Shown one piece after another: positions 1-8,752 of a DNA stretch of 21,711 nt. The stretch is from assembly GCA_036525535.1 (NCBI GenBank), contig DATDAH010000144.1, positions 1-21,711 of the forward strand, written 5' to 3'. The position numbers were made by a program, and so were the translations under genes. The notes under the pieces were generated by a model. It saw only the letters and a list, made by a program, of their open reading frames with translations. It ran no database searches and was not told where the DNA came from. Position 1 is the first letter of the stretch. Each line of letters begins with the position of its first letter. Source of the stretch: DATDAH01 sp036525535 (GTDB taxonomy: Bacteria > Actinomycetota > Acidimicrobiia > Acidimicrobiales > DATDAH01).

Positions 1-1036
1 AGTCGAAGTCCACGTCACAGCTCTCCGCCGCGCAGGTCGGGTGCATCGCCCGGAGGGCGAGACGCTGGCGGTAGGTGGCGAGGCGGACGGTGCGGCCGAC
101 GTCGAGGGCGACGCCGTGGTCGTCGAGGACCATGGGCAGGATGTCGGCCTCGCAGGCCAGGCGCCGGACCTGGTTGGCGGTGAGCCGGGTCCCGTCATCG
201 AGCTGACACCAGCCGCGGATCTTGAGCTGGTCCCACAGCACCGACATCTCGGTGAGGGCCAGGATGACGGGGCGGGCCCGATGCTTGGTGACCACGTCGG
301 CGCCCCGGGACCGGCGGGCCACCTCCACCGCGGCGTCAGCCAGGACCTGACGGAAGCTGCGTTGCCGGTCGAGGGGCAGCTTGGCCTTGCGGTCGGCCCG
401 TTGCATCTCGGCGGCGGCGTCCCGGAGGGCCCCGTAGAAGGCGGCGTCGGACTCCTCATCGAGCTCCAGCACCGTCCGGCGCAGCCCGGCCTTGGTCCGC
501 GAGCGGGTCACCGTGCGCCGGCGGCGCTGCCGTTCCACGGGGGACAGGCCCTTGTCGCGGGCCTCATCGAGGTCGCGGGCCCAGTCGGTCATCCGGTCCC
601 GAAACGCCTCGGCATCGAGGGCAACGGCCCAGCCCACGATCTCGGCCTGTTGATCCAGGAGGTTGTCGCGATGGGGGCTGTCGGCGTGGTCGGCCAGGAC
701 CCGGGCGTGATCGAAGCCGATCCGGCCCTCCGCCCACGCCACCCGCGCTCCCGGTAGCACCGCCAACTGGCGGGCGACGTGGGCTCGGGTCCGGGCGGTG
801 GCGCGGGCGATACCGGTGTTCTGGCGCAGCCAGGCCGCGGTGTCCCGGAAGTAGTCCCGGCCCCGCGCCCGCAACACCTCGACCTCGATCAACAACTCGA
901 CCTCTTCGGCATCGAGCCGATCCCGCCGGGCCTGCAGCCCGCGGGCCCGGTCGCCCAGCGCGCCCGGATCCTCGACGAGGAGCTTCTCGTCACGGTGGAG
1001 GACGGTGCCCTCGCGAGCTCGATCCGATGGGAACAT
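1..1036 (-). CDS. 13E12 repeat / DUF222 family HNH endonuclease-like protein, 3' end cut by window edge
   Basis: The minus-strand frame stays open from an ATG at 1036 to the window edge (345 codons seen) and has no stop, so the protein continues outside. The N-terminal 250 or so residues are Arg/Glu/Ala-rich and helical, with features typical of the DUF222 (13E12) domain: LLIEVEVLRARG, an AAWLRQNTGIARATAR segment, and VLADHAD. Near the edge come VALDVGRTVRLATYRQRLALRA and then MHPTCAAESCD, which is the usual opening of the fused C-terminal HNH nuclease domain with its first Cys pair. The HNH residues themselves lie beyond the window. These proteins are abundant, multicopy and mobile-intron-like in Actinobacteria, and their biological role is not settled. 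The start is supported by a near-consensus promoter whose -10 box sits 7 bases before the ATG. Family confidence is high; function is inferred only from the family. Confidence 0.88.
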   Translation of the reverse strand, partial: MFPSDRAREGTVLHRDEKLLVEDPGALGDRARGLQARRDRLDAEEVELLIEVEVLRARGRDYFRDTAAWLRQNTGIARATARTRAHVARQLAVLPGARVAWAEGRIGFDHARVLADHADSPHRDNLLDQQAEIVGWAVALDAEAFRDRMTDWARDLDEARDKGLSPVERQRRRRTVTRSRTKAGLRRTVLELDEESDAAFYGALRDAAAEMQRADRKAKLPLDRQRSFRQVLADAAVEVARRSRGADVVTKHRARPVILALTEMSVLWDQLKIRGWCQLDDGTRLTANQVRRLACEADILPMVLDDHGVALDVGRTVRLATYRQRLALRAMHPTCAAESCDVDFD

Positions 1037-1043
1037 CAGTTCG

Positions 1044-1071
1044 ATTGTAGCCGCGGGGGTGACGGGGACAA
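1044..1071 (-). promoter_or_regulatory. Leaderless-type promoter of the 13E12 HNH gene
   Basis: On the minus strand TTGTCC (1066-1071) is followed after 16 bases by TACAAT (1044-1049), one mismatch from the sigma-70 -10 consensus. Only 7 bases separate this -10 from the ATG at 1036, so transcription should begin at or next to the start codon. Leaderless transcripts are common in Actinobacteria. A dyad, GGGAC-aagtaa-GTCCC (1065-1080), covers the -35 element and could be an operator. No experimental evidence. Confidence 0.6.
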
Positions 1072-1106
1072 GTAAGTCCCGGCCTCTTTTCGGAGCCTCG
1101 CCGGTC

Positions 1107-1387
1107 TCAGTCCAGCGTGGTCATGGCCCGGCGATAGCGGGCGATGCCGACGCGGTGGGCCGGGGCGAAGGCCTCCGCCGCCAGTTTGAACAGGAGGGCT
1201 CGCCGGAGCAAAGGTCGGCCGCCTGGTCGTAGGTGAACGTGCAGACCAGATCCCGTCCGGCACCGTGCCAGAGCACGGCGTCCACGAGGTCGCCGGCCCG
1301 GAAGGTCGATCCTGAGCCGCCGCCGAGGGGGACGGGTTCGTCGGCGGCTCCGAATGCCGCCAGCGTGGCCGCAGGAACCGTCGACAT
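1107..1387 (-). pseudogene. Decayed remnant of a phosphotransferase-like gene (TIGR02569-like), internal deletion plus frameshift
   Basis: An ATG at 1387 opens a frame whose first 33 or so residues (TLAAFGAADEPVPLGGGSGS then TFRAGDLV) resemble the N-terminus of the actinobacterial TIGR02569 family, including its Gly-rich loop and RAGD. Instead of the roughly 200-residue kinase-like core, it runs straight into VDAVLWHGAG, which resembles that family's C-terminal region. About 1215 the reading frame breaks. In the next frame PLLRRALLFKLAAEAF and ARYRRAMTTLD continue the family-like C-terminus to a TGA at 1107-1109. I read this as a gene that lost its middle by deletion and later suffered a one-base frameshift. 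The family assignment is from memory of motif patterns, not a search. A sequencing indel could explain the frameshift but not the missing core. It lies between ileS and the 13E12 gene, same strand. Confidence 0.5.
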
Positions 1388-1446
1388 GGCCCCGGCATCA
1401 CCCTTGGCGGCCGACCCGGGCGGGGCCCCTTGCTACCGCCGAGAGC

Positions 1447-4605
<3,159 letters not shown>

Positions 4606-4627
4606 TCGCGGCCTCTGTGCTCAGGGG

Positions 4628-4658
4628 GAGCCGCCAGCCTAAGGCTGGCCGGGGGCTC
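4628..4658 (-). terminator. GC-rich hairpin between the DksA-like gene and ileS
   Basis: Directly after the DksA-like stop codon the DNA holds a perfect 7-bp stem, GCCAGCC (4633-4639) with GGCTGGC (4643-4649), around a TAA loop. A further 5-bp outer stem, GAGCC (4628-4632) with GGCTC (4654-4658), extends it with a 4-base bulge. No T-run follows on the minus strand, so it is not a classical intrinsic terminator. It could be a weak terminator, an attenuator lowering ileS expression, or an mRNA stabiliser. Confidence 0.4.
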
Positions 4659-5244
4659 AGCTGCCGAGTTTGGCGACCTTCTCCTCGACCCGCTCCGCGG
4701 CCCAGGGGATGAACTCCAGACGGGCCTTGGGGATGGGCTCGCCCGAGATGATGCTGATCCCGTAGGTGCCGTTCTCGATGCGGGCCAGGGCGTCGTCGAT
4801 CTGCTGGACGGCGTCCTGGGCCTGGGCCGACAGGGCCAGGTCGAGGGAACGCTCCACGGCGATGCTGTCGCCCTCGCCGGATTCCTCGTCGAACTGCACG
4901 TCACCCGGGTCCCGGTCGGCCACGAGCTGGTCGGCCTCCTGCTGCTTGTCGATGGCCTGGCGCAGGAACTTGGCCCGCTCCTCCTCGAGGAGGGCCTTCT
5001 GCTTGGCGATGAACGCCGGCGTGAACGGCGACTTCTTGGCCGCCGGCTTCTTCGCCGGGGCCTTCGCCGCGGGCTTCTTGGGCACCGGCTTCGCCGCGGC
5101 CTTGGCTGCGGGCTTGCCGGCTGCCGCCGGCTTCTTGGCCGCGGTGGTCGCCTTCGCGGCAGGCTTCTTCGCGGCTGCCGCTGCGGACTTCTTCGCAGTG
5201 CTCGTACGAGCCGTGGCACCGGTCTTCTTCTGGGTGGCCGCCAT
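4657..5244 (-). CDS. DksA/TraR-like protein lacking zinc-finger cysteines, with Lys/Ala-rich histone-like N-terminal tail
   Basis: A 195-residue protein in two parts. Residues 1 to about 73 are a low-complexity tail of AKKPAAK-type repeats, like the tails of actinobacterial HU and histone H1-like proteins, and should bind nucleic acid. The rest resembles the DksA/TraR fold: a Glu/Lys-rich coiled-coil segment (KQKALLEEERAKFLRQAIDK), an acidic turn, a second helix (QAQDAVQQIDDALARIENG), then TYGISIISGEPIPKARLEFI at the zinc-finger position. The zinc-ligand cysteines are absent and the protein has no cysteine at all. DksA-family proteins bind in the RNA polymerase secondary channel; that this one does so is inference. 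I chose the ATG at 5244 because the longer GTG start (5298) lies between the -35 and -10 of the likely promoter. It is upstream of ileS on the same strand. As I recall, Streptomyces also keeps a DksA-like gene next to ileS. Confidence 0.85.
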   Translation of the reverse strand: MAATQKKTGATARTSTAKKSAAAAAKKPAAKATTAAKKPAAAGKPAAKAAAKPVPKKPAAKAPAKKPAAKKSPFTPAFIAKQKALLEEERAKFLRQAIDKQQEADQLVADRDPGDVQFDEESGEGDSIAVERSLDLALSAQAQDAVQQIDDALARIENGTYGISIISGEPIPKARLEFIPWAAERVEEKVAKLGS

Positions 5245-5281
5245 CTGTGTCAACCGTCCCCCGTGGTCGGAAAGTCGGGGC

Positions 5282-5311
5282 AGGGTAGGGGGCGGCACGG
5301 AGCGACGGCAA
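5282..5311 (-). promoter_or_regulatory. Promoter of the DksA-like gene and probably ileS
   Basis: On the minus strand TTGCCG (5306-5311) and TACCCT (5282-5287) are separated by 18 bases. Both fit the actinobacterial housekeeping pattern (TTGNNN / TANNNT). Transcription would start near 5275, giving a leader of about 30 bases before the ATG at 5244. Confidence 0.5.
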
Positions 5312-5313
5312 CC

Positions 5314-5332
5314 ACCGCCCCGTAGAGGCGGT
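5314..5332. repeat. Short inverted repeat in the divergent promoter region
   Basis: ACCGCC (5314-5319) and GGCGGT (5327-5332) form a perfect 6-bp dyad around a 7-base centre. It sits just upstream of the minus-strand -35 and about 33 bases before the plus-strand -10, where a regulator could act on both genes. Such a short GC-rich dyad could also arise by chance. Confidence 0.3.
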
Positions 5333-5364
5333 CAGAACGCTCCGATCGGGGTCGGACGCGGAAC

Positions 5365-5370
5365 TAGGGT
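5365..5370 (+). promoter_or_regulatory. -10 element of a leaderless HNH endonuclease transcript
   Basis: TAGGGT matches the actinobacterial TANNNT -10 pattern and ends 6 bases before the GTG start at 5377. No Shine-Dalgarno-like sequence precedes the GTG. This spacing is what leaderless actinobacterial genes show. I see no convincing -35. Confidence 0.45.
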
Positions 5371-5376
5371 CGGGGC

Positions 5377-5871
5377 GTGTCTCGGGCCCTGGTACTGAAC
5401 GCGAGCTACGAGCCGCTCTCGGTCGTCTCGGACCGTCGCGCCGCCGTCCTGGTCCTCACCGACAAGGCCGAGGTGGTGGCGGACACCGGGGCCGTCCTGC
5501 ACGCCGCCGAGATCGAGGTGCCCGTGCCCTCGGTCGTCCGCCTCCGCTACTTCGTGCGGGTGCCCTTCGAACGTCGTGCCTCCCTCAACCGGCGAGCCGT
5601 CTTCGCTCGGGACGACCACTCGTGCCAGTACTGCGGCCGTCCCGCCGACAGCCTCGACCACATCGTCCCCCGCAGTCGGGGCGGCGAGCACGTGTGGGAG
5701 AACGTGGTCGCCGCCTGTCGGCCCTGCAACGTCGCCAAGCGGGACCGCATGCTCGAGGACTCGGGCATGCGGCTGCGGCGGGCACCCCGTGCCCCACGGC
5801 GGCTGAGCTGGCTCCTGGTCGCCGTGGGCTCGATCCCCGAGCCCTGGATGCCCTACGTCGACGCCGCCTGA
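5377..5871 (+). CDS. Small HNH endonuclease
   Basis: A 164-residue protein. Residues 1-66 form a conserved N-terminal region (ALVLNASYEPLSVVSDRRAA) typical of a widespread actinobacterial HNH family. The HNH/zinc module follows: C83-x2-C86, the catalytic-type DH at 94-95 within LDHIVPRSRGG, N109 in VWENVV, and C114-x2-C117 followed by N118. All metal and catalytic positions are present, so the nuclease is probably active. Its target is unknown. Orthologues are usually single chromosomal genes without a methylase partner, and none is seen here, so there is no reason to call it a restriction enzyme. The GTG start gives the family's usual N-terminus. The lipoate-ligase-like gene starts 16 bases after its stop, so they are probably co-transcribed. 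Not related to the 13E12 HNH protein at the window start beyond the HNH motif. Confidence 0.92.
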   Translation: MSRALVLNASYEPLSVVSDRRAAVLVLTDKAEVVADTGAVLHAAEIEVPVPSVVRLRYFVRVPFERRASLNRRAVFARDDHSCQYCGRPADSLDHIVPRSRGGEHVWENVVAACRPCNVAKRDRMLEDSGMRLRRAPRAPRRLSWLLVAVGSIPEPWMPYVDAA

Positions 5872-5887
5872 CCCCGCCCCGTGGGCG

Positions 5888-6520
5888 GTGGGGCGACTCG
5901 AGGGCCACCCGGCCGATCTCCACGGGCGGGCCCTGCCTGCGTTGATCGCCCGGCGCATCGACGTGCTGGTGCCGACGACATCGGCGGTCGTGCTGGGCTC
6001 GACCCAGGCGATGCCCGAGAACGAGGCGATGGGGCTGGATGTGGTGCGGCGCCGCTCCGGCGGTGGCGCGGTGCTGGTGACGCCGGATGACCCGGTGTGG
6101 GTCGACGTCGACCTTCCCGCCGGCGACCCCCGCTGGTCCGACGACGTCGGCCGTTCCTTCCTCTGGCTCGGCGAGGCCTGGGCCGCGGCGCTGGCCGCCC
6201 TGGGCCTCGACGGCGCGGTCCACCGCGGACCGTTCGAGCCCGGTCGGTGGGGGAGGACGGTGTGCTTCGCCGGCCGCGGCCCCGGCGAGGTGTTCGTGGA
6301 GGGGGCCAAGGTCGTCGGCCTCGCCCAACGCCGCACTCGGGCCGGCGCCCGCTTCCAGTGCGCCGTACTCCGCCGCTGGGAACCAGAGCGGTTGATCGAG
6401 GCCGTCGTGGCCACCGCCGAGCGGGCGGCGGCTCAGCGGGACCTGCCGGCCCTGGCCAGGGGCCTCGACATCGAAGGTGAGGCCGTCGTCTCCGCGTTCG
6501 TGTCCGCCTTGGCGAGCTGA
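5888..6520 (+). CDS. Lipoate-protein ligase / octanoyltransferase-like protein (BPL/LplA/LipB fold)
   Basis: A 210-residue protein consisting of little more than the BPL/LplA catalytic domain. RRRSGGGAVLV at residues 54-64 matches the conserved RRxSGGGxV signature. FAGRGPGEVF at about 127-136 precedes EGAKVVGLAQRR, in which K141 is the expected catalytic lysine. FQCAVL follows, as in the family. Such enzymes transfer lipoyl, octanoyl or biotinyl groups to a lysine of acceptor domains. The acceptor and cofactor here cannot be told from sequence, and the protein is shorter than classical LplA, which carries an extra accessory domain. The GTG at 5888 is the first plausible start in frame. The frame is open upstream (PWAV), where relatives often have a Trp, so the true N-terminus is slightly uncertain. 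It follows the HNH gene closely and ends just before the mraZ control region. Confidence 0.82.
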   Translation: MGRLEGHPADLHGRALPALIARRIDVLVPTTSAVVLGSTQAMPENEAMGLDVVRRRSGGGAVLVTPDDPVWVDVDLPAGDPRWSDDVGRSFLWLGEAWAAALAALGLDGAVHRGPFEPGRWGRTVCFAGRGPGEVFVEGAKVVGLAQRRTRAGARFQCAVLRRWEPERLIEAVVATAERAAAQRDLPALARGLDIEGEAVVSAFVSALAS

Positions 6521-6536
6521 CCGGTCGGGGTCGGGA

Positions 6537-6579
6537 TCCCCCGCGGAGCGGTTGTGGACCAGAGGGGTGTCGCGGGGGA
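6537..6579 (+). terminator. Inverted repeat after the lipoate-ligase-like gene, possible terminator
   Basis: TCCCCCGCG (6537-6545) pairs perfectly with CGCGGGGGA (6571-6579), a 9-bp GC-rich stem with a 25-base loop, starting 17 bases after the stop codon. No T-run follows. It may separate the upstream two-gene operon from the mraZ promoter. The large loop weakens the case. Confidence 0.35.
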
Positions 6580-6624
6580 GAAGAAGTGGAGGATATTTGG
6601 AGTAGAAGTGGCTTGACTTTGGAG
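6576..6624 (+). promoter_or_regulatory. MraZ-type operator: direct repeats at an 11-bp period
   Basis: TGGAG-type boxes lie at 6587 (TGGAG), 6598 (TGGAG), 6609 (TGGCT) and 6620 (TGGAG), each exactly 11 bp after the last. A weaker copy, GGGAG, sits at 6576 in phase. MraZ is known to bind short TGG-containing direct repeats upstream of its own operon, so this is very likely the autoregulatory site. The last two boxes flank or overlap the promoter -35 and spacer, which fits repression by blocking RNA polymerase. Confidence 0.75.
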
Positions 6625-6641
6625 GTAGAGGGACCGATAGT
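6613..6641 (+). promoter_or_regulatory. Main promoter of the dcw operon (PmraZ)
   Basis: TTGACT (6613-6618) and GATAGT (6636-6641) are separated by exactly 17 bp, a good housekeeping-sigma promoter. Transcription should begin near 6648, leaving a leader of about 68 bases before the mraZ GTG. The MraZ boxes overlap it. Confidence 0.7.
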
Positions 6642-6715
6642 GGTAGTGCGTCCCTACAGGGGGGCCATGGCGTCGGAGGACCCATGCAGCACACCACCAC
6701 CCGAGGCAACGGCCC

Positions 6716-7150
6716 GTGTTCGTCGGCAAGTCGAAGCGCAAGCTCGATGACAAGGGACGCATCGTCCTGTCGGCCGTGCTCCGCGACGAGTTCGACGGGC
6801 TCGGCTACATCACCGTCGCCGACGACTGCCTTGCCATCTTCACCGAGGACGGCTACCGCGAGTTCGCCGATGACCTCCGCGACCGGGTCAAGGCCCGGGG
6901 CGAGGTCCCCAAGGTGGTCCTCCGCAAGCTCGCCTCTGACACCGATCGCATCCGGGCCGACGCCCAAGGCCGCATCACCCTTCCGGCCGATTTCCTGGAC
7001 AAGGCCGGCATCGGCAGTGGCGCCGGGACGGAGGTCGTCGTGAACGGCGCCTTCGACCGGATCGAGATCTGGGCTCCCGCCATGTGGAGCCGTCTGTCCG
7101 ACGAGGGCAACGACGCCCTCAAGGACGCCATGCGAGACGGGGGTCTGTGA
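6716..7150 (+). CDS. mraZ: Transcriptional regulator MraZ
   Basis: A 144-residue cytosolic DNA-binding protein with two tandem SpoVT-AbrB-like half-domains. The first is marked by LDDKGRIVLSAVLRDEF at about 10-26, the second by ADAQGRITLPADFLDKAGI at about 81-99. The DxKGR and DxxGR signatures are both intact. MraZ forms a ring and represses its own dcw operon by binding the direct repeats found upstream here at 6576-6624. The GTG start gives the typical FVGKSKRKLDDKGR N-terminus, with GAGG about 10 bases upstream as a modest ribosome-binding site. It is the first gene of the cluster and is followed by a 187-bp gap before rsmH, unlike the overlapping junctions further on. Confidence 0.96.
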   Translation: MFVGKSKRKLDDKGRIVLSAVLRDEFDGLGYITVADDCLAIFTEDGYREFADDLRDRVKARGEVPKVVLRKLASDTDRIRADAQGRITLPADFLDKAGIGSGAGTEVVVNGAFDRIEIWAPAMWSRLSDEGNDALKDAMRDGGL

Positions 7151-7187
7151 TGTCCCCCTGCCGTACACCCAGGGCAACGACGCCCTC
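7104..7187 (+). repeat. 17-bp direct repeat spanning the mraZ 3' end and the following gap
   Basis: The 17-mer AGGGCAACGACGCCCTC occurs at 7104-7120, inside mraZ where it encodes GNDAL, and again without mismatch at 7171-7187 in the intergenic region. The two starts are 67 bp apart. An exact 17-bp match this close is unlikely by chance even in GC-rich DNA and suggests a local duplication. Confidence 0.7.
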
Positions 7188-7197
7188 GACCCGCTCA

Positions 7198-7326
7198 CGT
7201 CCGCTGATCCGCTGCCTCCCGGCTGGTGGGACGGAAGATCCCTACTCCGCCCGCTTCCCCAGCAGCCCGAACGGGAACCCCTCCCGTCGAGCACCCGCCG
7301 GCCGGGGGGCAGCCGATCAGCGGACG
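7198..7326 (+). repeat. Long-range 12-bp inverted repeat ending at the rsmH ribosome-binding site
   Basis: CGTCCGCTGATC (7198-7209) is the perfect reverse complement of GATCAGCGGACG (7315-7326). The 105 bases between include a smaller hairpin, ACGGG (7271-7275) with CCCGT (7283-7287). The last base of the right arm is the first base of the GGAG ribosome-binding site (7326-7329) of rsmH, so in mRNA the stem would adjoin or partly cover it. This may control rsmH translation; that is inference. Confidence 0.5.
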
Positions 7327-7337
7327 GAGCGTGGTCG

Positions 7338-8327
7338 GTGACGGCACCCCGCGACCTCACCCCCGTCCACGAGCCCGTCATGGTCGCTCGCGTGGTCGAC
7401 GTCTTCGCAGCCGCCCCGGCCGGCGTCCACGTGGACGCCACCCTCGGTGACGGCGGCCACGCCGCCGCCGTCCTGCAGGCCAATCCGGCCCTCTCCCTGG
7501 TCGGCATCGACCGGGACCCCGACGCCATCGCCGCATCCACCGACCGCTTGGCGCCCTTCGGGGACCGGGTGAGTGTCCGCCAGGCGCGCTTCGACCAGCT
7601 CGGCGAGGTGGTCGAGGGCCTCGGCGTGACCGAGGTCAGCGGCGTGCTCTTCGACTTCGGCATCAGCTCCCGACAGGTCAACGAGGCCCACCGCGGCTTC
7701 AGCTACCGGTCTGACGGGCCCCTCGACATGCGCATGGGCCAGGGCGACGACCCGGCCGACGCCGCGGTCACGGCCGACGACATCGTGAACACCTGGCCCG
7801 AGGCGGACCTGTCCCGGCTCCTCTCCCGCCTGGGCGACGAGCCCCGCGCCCGGGCCATCGCCCGGGCGATCGTGGCCGCCCGGCCCCTGCACACGACCAG
7901 TGCCCTGGCCGAGGTGATCAGCGACGCCGTGCCCGCCGCCGTCCGCCGTAAGGGCCATCCGGCCCGAAAGACCTTCCAGGCCCTGCGCATCGAGGTCAAC
8001 GAGGAACTGGCCCAGATCCCTTCGGCGCTGCAACAGGCCCTCGACCTGCTCGCCGAAGACGGACGGGCCGCGGCCATCGCCTACCACTCCGGCGAGGACC
8101 GCATCGTGAAGTCCACGTTCCGCGAGGCGTCTACCGGCGGTTGCACCTGCCCGCTGGGTGGGCCGTGTGTCTGCGGGGCCGTGCCTCGGGTCGTCCTGCT
8201 CAAGCGGGGAGCCTGGAAGCCGGGCGAGGACGAGATCAGCCGCAATCCCCGGGCTCGCAGCGCCCGCCTCCGGGCGGTCCGAAAGCTGGCCGACCCCACC
8301 GCGACCGACCCGGAGGTCACCCCGTGA
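7338..8327 (+). CDS. rsmH: 16S rRNA (cytosine-1402-N4)-methyltransferase RsmH (MraW)
   Basis: This cytosolic SAM-dependent enzyme methylates N4 of C1402 in the 16S rRNA P-site region. The 329 residues carry HEPVM at 11-15, the SAM-binding VDATLGDGGHA at 32-42, VLFDFGISSRQVNEAHRGFS, the signature DGPLDMRMG, HPARKTFQALRIEVNEEL and YHSGEDRIVK. A Cys-rich insert, CTCPLGGPCVCG, is near the C-terminus, as in other actinobacterial versions. The GTG at 7338 has GGAG 8 bases upstream. The same frame is open upstream for at least 62 codons with no ATG, GTG or TTG, so I keep the 7338 start. The stop overlaps the ftsL start (GTGA). Upstream lies the structured mraZ-rsmH gap. Confidence 0.96.
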   Translation: MTAPRDLTPVHEPVMVARVVDVFAAAPAGVHVDATLGDGGHAAAVLQANPALSLVGIDRDPDAIAASTDRLAPFGDRVSVRQARFDQLGEVVEGLGVTEVSGVLFDFGISSRQVNEAHRGFSYRSDGPLDMRMGQGDDPADAAVTADDIVNTWPEADLSRLLSRLGDEPRARAIARAIVAARPLHTTSALAEVISDAVPAAVRRKGHPARKTFQALRIEVNEELAQIPSALQQALDLLAEDGRAAAIAYHSGEDRIVKSTFREASTGGCTCPLGGPCVCGAVPRVVLLKRGAWKPGEDEISRNPRARSARLRAVRKLADPTATDPEVTP

Positions 8328-8752
8328 GCACAAGCACCGCCACCCGCCGTGGGGCAACAGCCCCCGCCCGCCCTCGCCACCAGCCCGCCCCCGCCCCGAC
8401 CCGGCGCCACCTCCGCCCTGTCCCCGACACCCCCGCCCGCACGGTCAAGCCCGCGGGCCGGCGCCGGCTCCGGCCCCAAGTGGCCCTGACCATCGCCCTC
8501 GGCGCCTTCTTCCTGATCCTGTTCGCCGTCGCCCTCCTGCAGACGGTGCTCGTCCAGGGCCAGATCCACCTGGACGGCCTGCACGCCGACGTGGCCGCAC
8601 GCCAGGCCGAGGTCCAGCTGCTCCGTGAGGCGGTGTCCGAGGCCGAGTCGCCCGCCCACATCCGCGATGTGGCCATCAACCAGTTGGGCATGGTCGAGCC
8701 GCCCGTGCGCTACATCCTGCCGGGTCCCGAGGCAGGCGCCGGCAGCCCGTGA
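8324..8752 (+). CDS. ftsL: Cell division protein FtsL
   Basis: A 142-residue bitopic membrane protein. Residues 1-48 or so are a cytosolic tail very rich in Pro, Arg and Ala (about 13 basic against one acidic residue). A single transmembrane helix follows (VALTIALGAFFLILFAVALL, about 51-70). The periplasmic part begins with a coiled-coil-like segment (HLDGLHADVAARQAEVQLLR) and then a conserved-looking RDVAINQLGMVEP. In other bacteria FtsL pairs with FtsB/DivIC and activates FtsW-FtsI. The assignment rests on topology and the position between rsmH and ftsI, since FtsL sequences diverge widely. The GTG at 8324 overlaps the rsmH stop by four bases and has GGAGG 7 bases upstream, which makes the start convincing; longer in-frame extensions would run inside rsmH. 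Confidence 0.9.
   Translation: MSTSTATRRGATAPARPRHQPAPAPTRRHLRPVPDTPARTVKPAGRRRLRPQVALTIALGAFFLILFAVALLQTVLVQGQIHLDGLHADVAARQAEVQLLREAVSEAESPAHIRDVAINQLGMVEPPVRYILPGPEAGAGSP

Noticed and set aside
1400..1446. GC-rich inverted repeat (GGCGG/CCGCC) after the ileS stop as a terminator
   Set aside because: Short 5-bp arms, a large loop and no T-run; such pairs are common by chance in this DNA.
4606..4656. T-box riboswitch upstream of ileS
   Set aside because: Only 51 bases separate ileS from the upstream gene, and they hold just one hairpin. A T-box leader needs far more sequence, and no specifier or antiterminator pattern is visible.
5248..5253. Perfect TTGACA on the minus strand as a -35 box
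   Set aside because: It lies 4 bases before the DksA-like ATG, and no -10 element exists 16-18 bp downstream, inside the coding region.
5245..5298. Longer DksA-like protein starting at GTG 5298
   Set aside because: The start would fall between the -35 and -10 of the likely promoter, and the added residues do not look like the family.
5377..5871. Restriction endonuclease
   Set aside because: The HNH motif is intact, but there is no methyltransferase or specificity gene nearby and the family is usually a stand-alone chromosomal gene.
6667..7043. ATG at 6667 or 6684 (the latter with a nearby GGAGG) as gene starts in the mraZ leader
   Set aside because: Both are out of frame with mraZ. The 6684 frame runs through mraZ as a Ser/Arg-rich shadow and GGAGG is too close to that ATG. 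A regulatory upstream frame is possible but unsupported.
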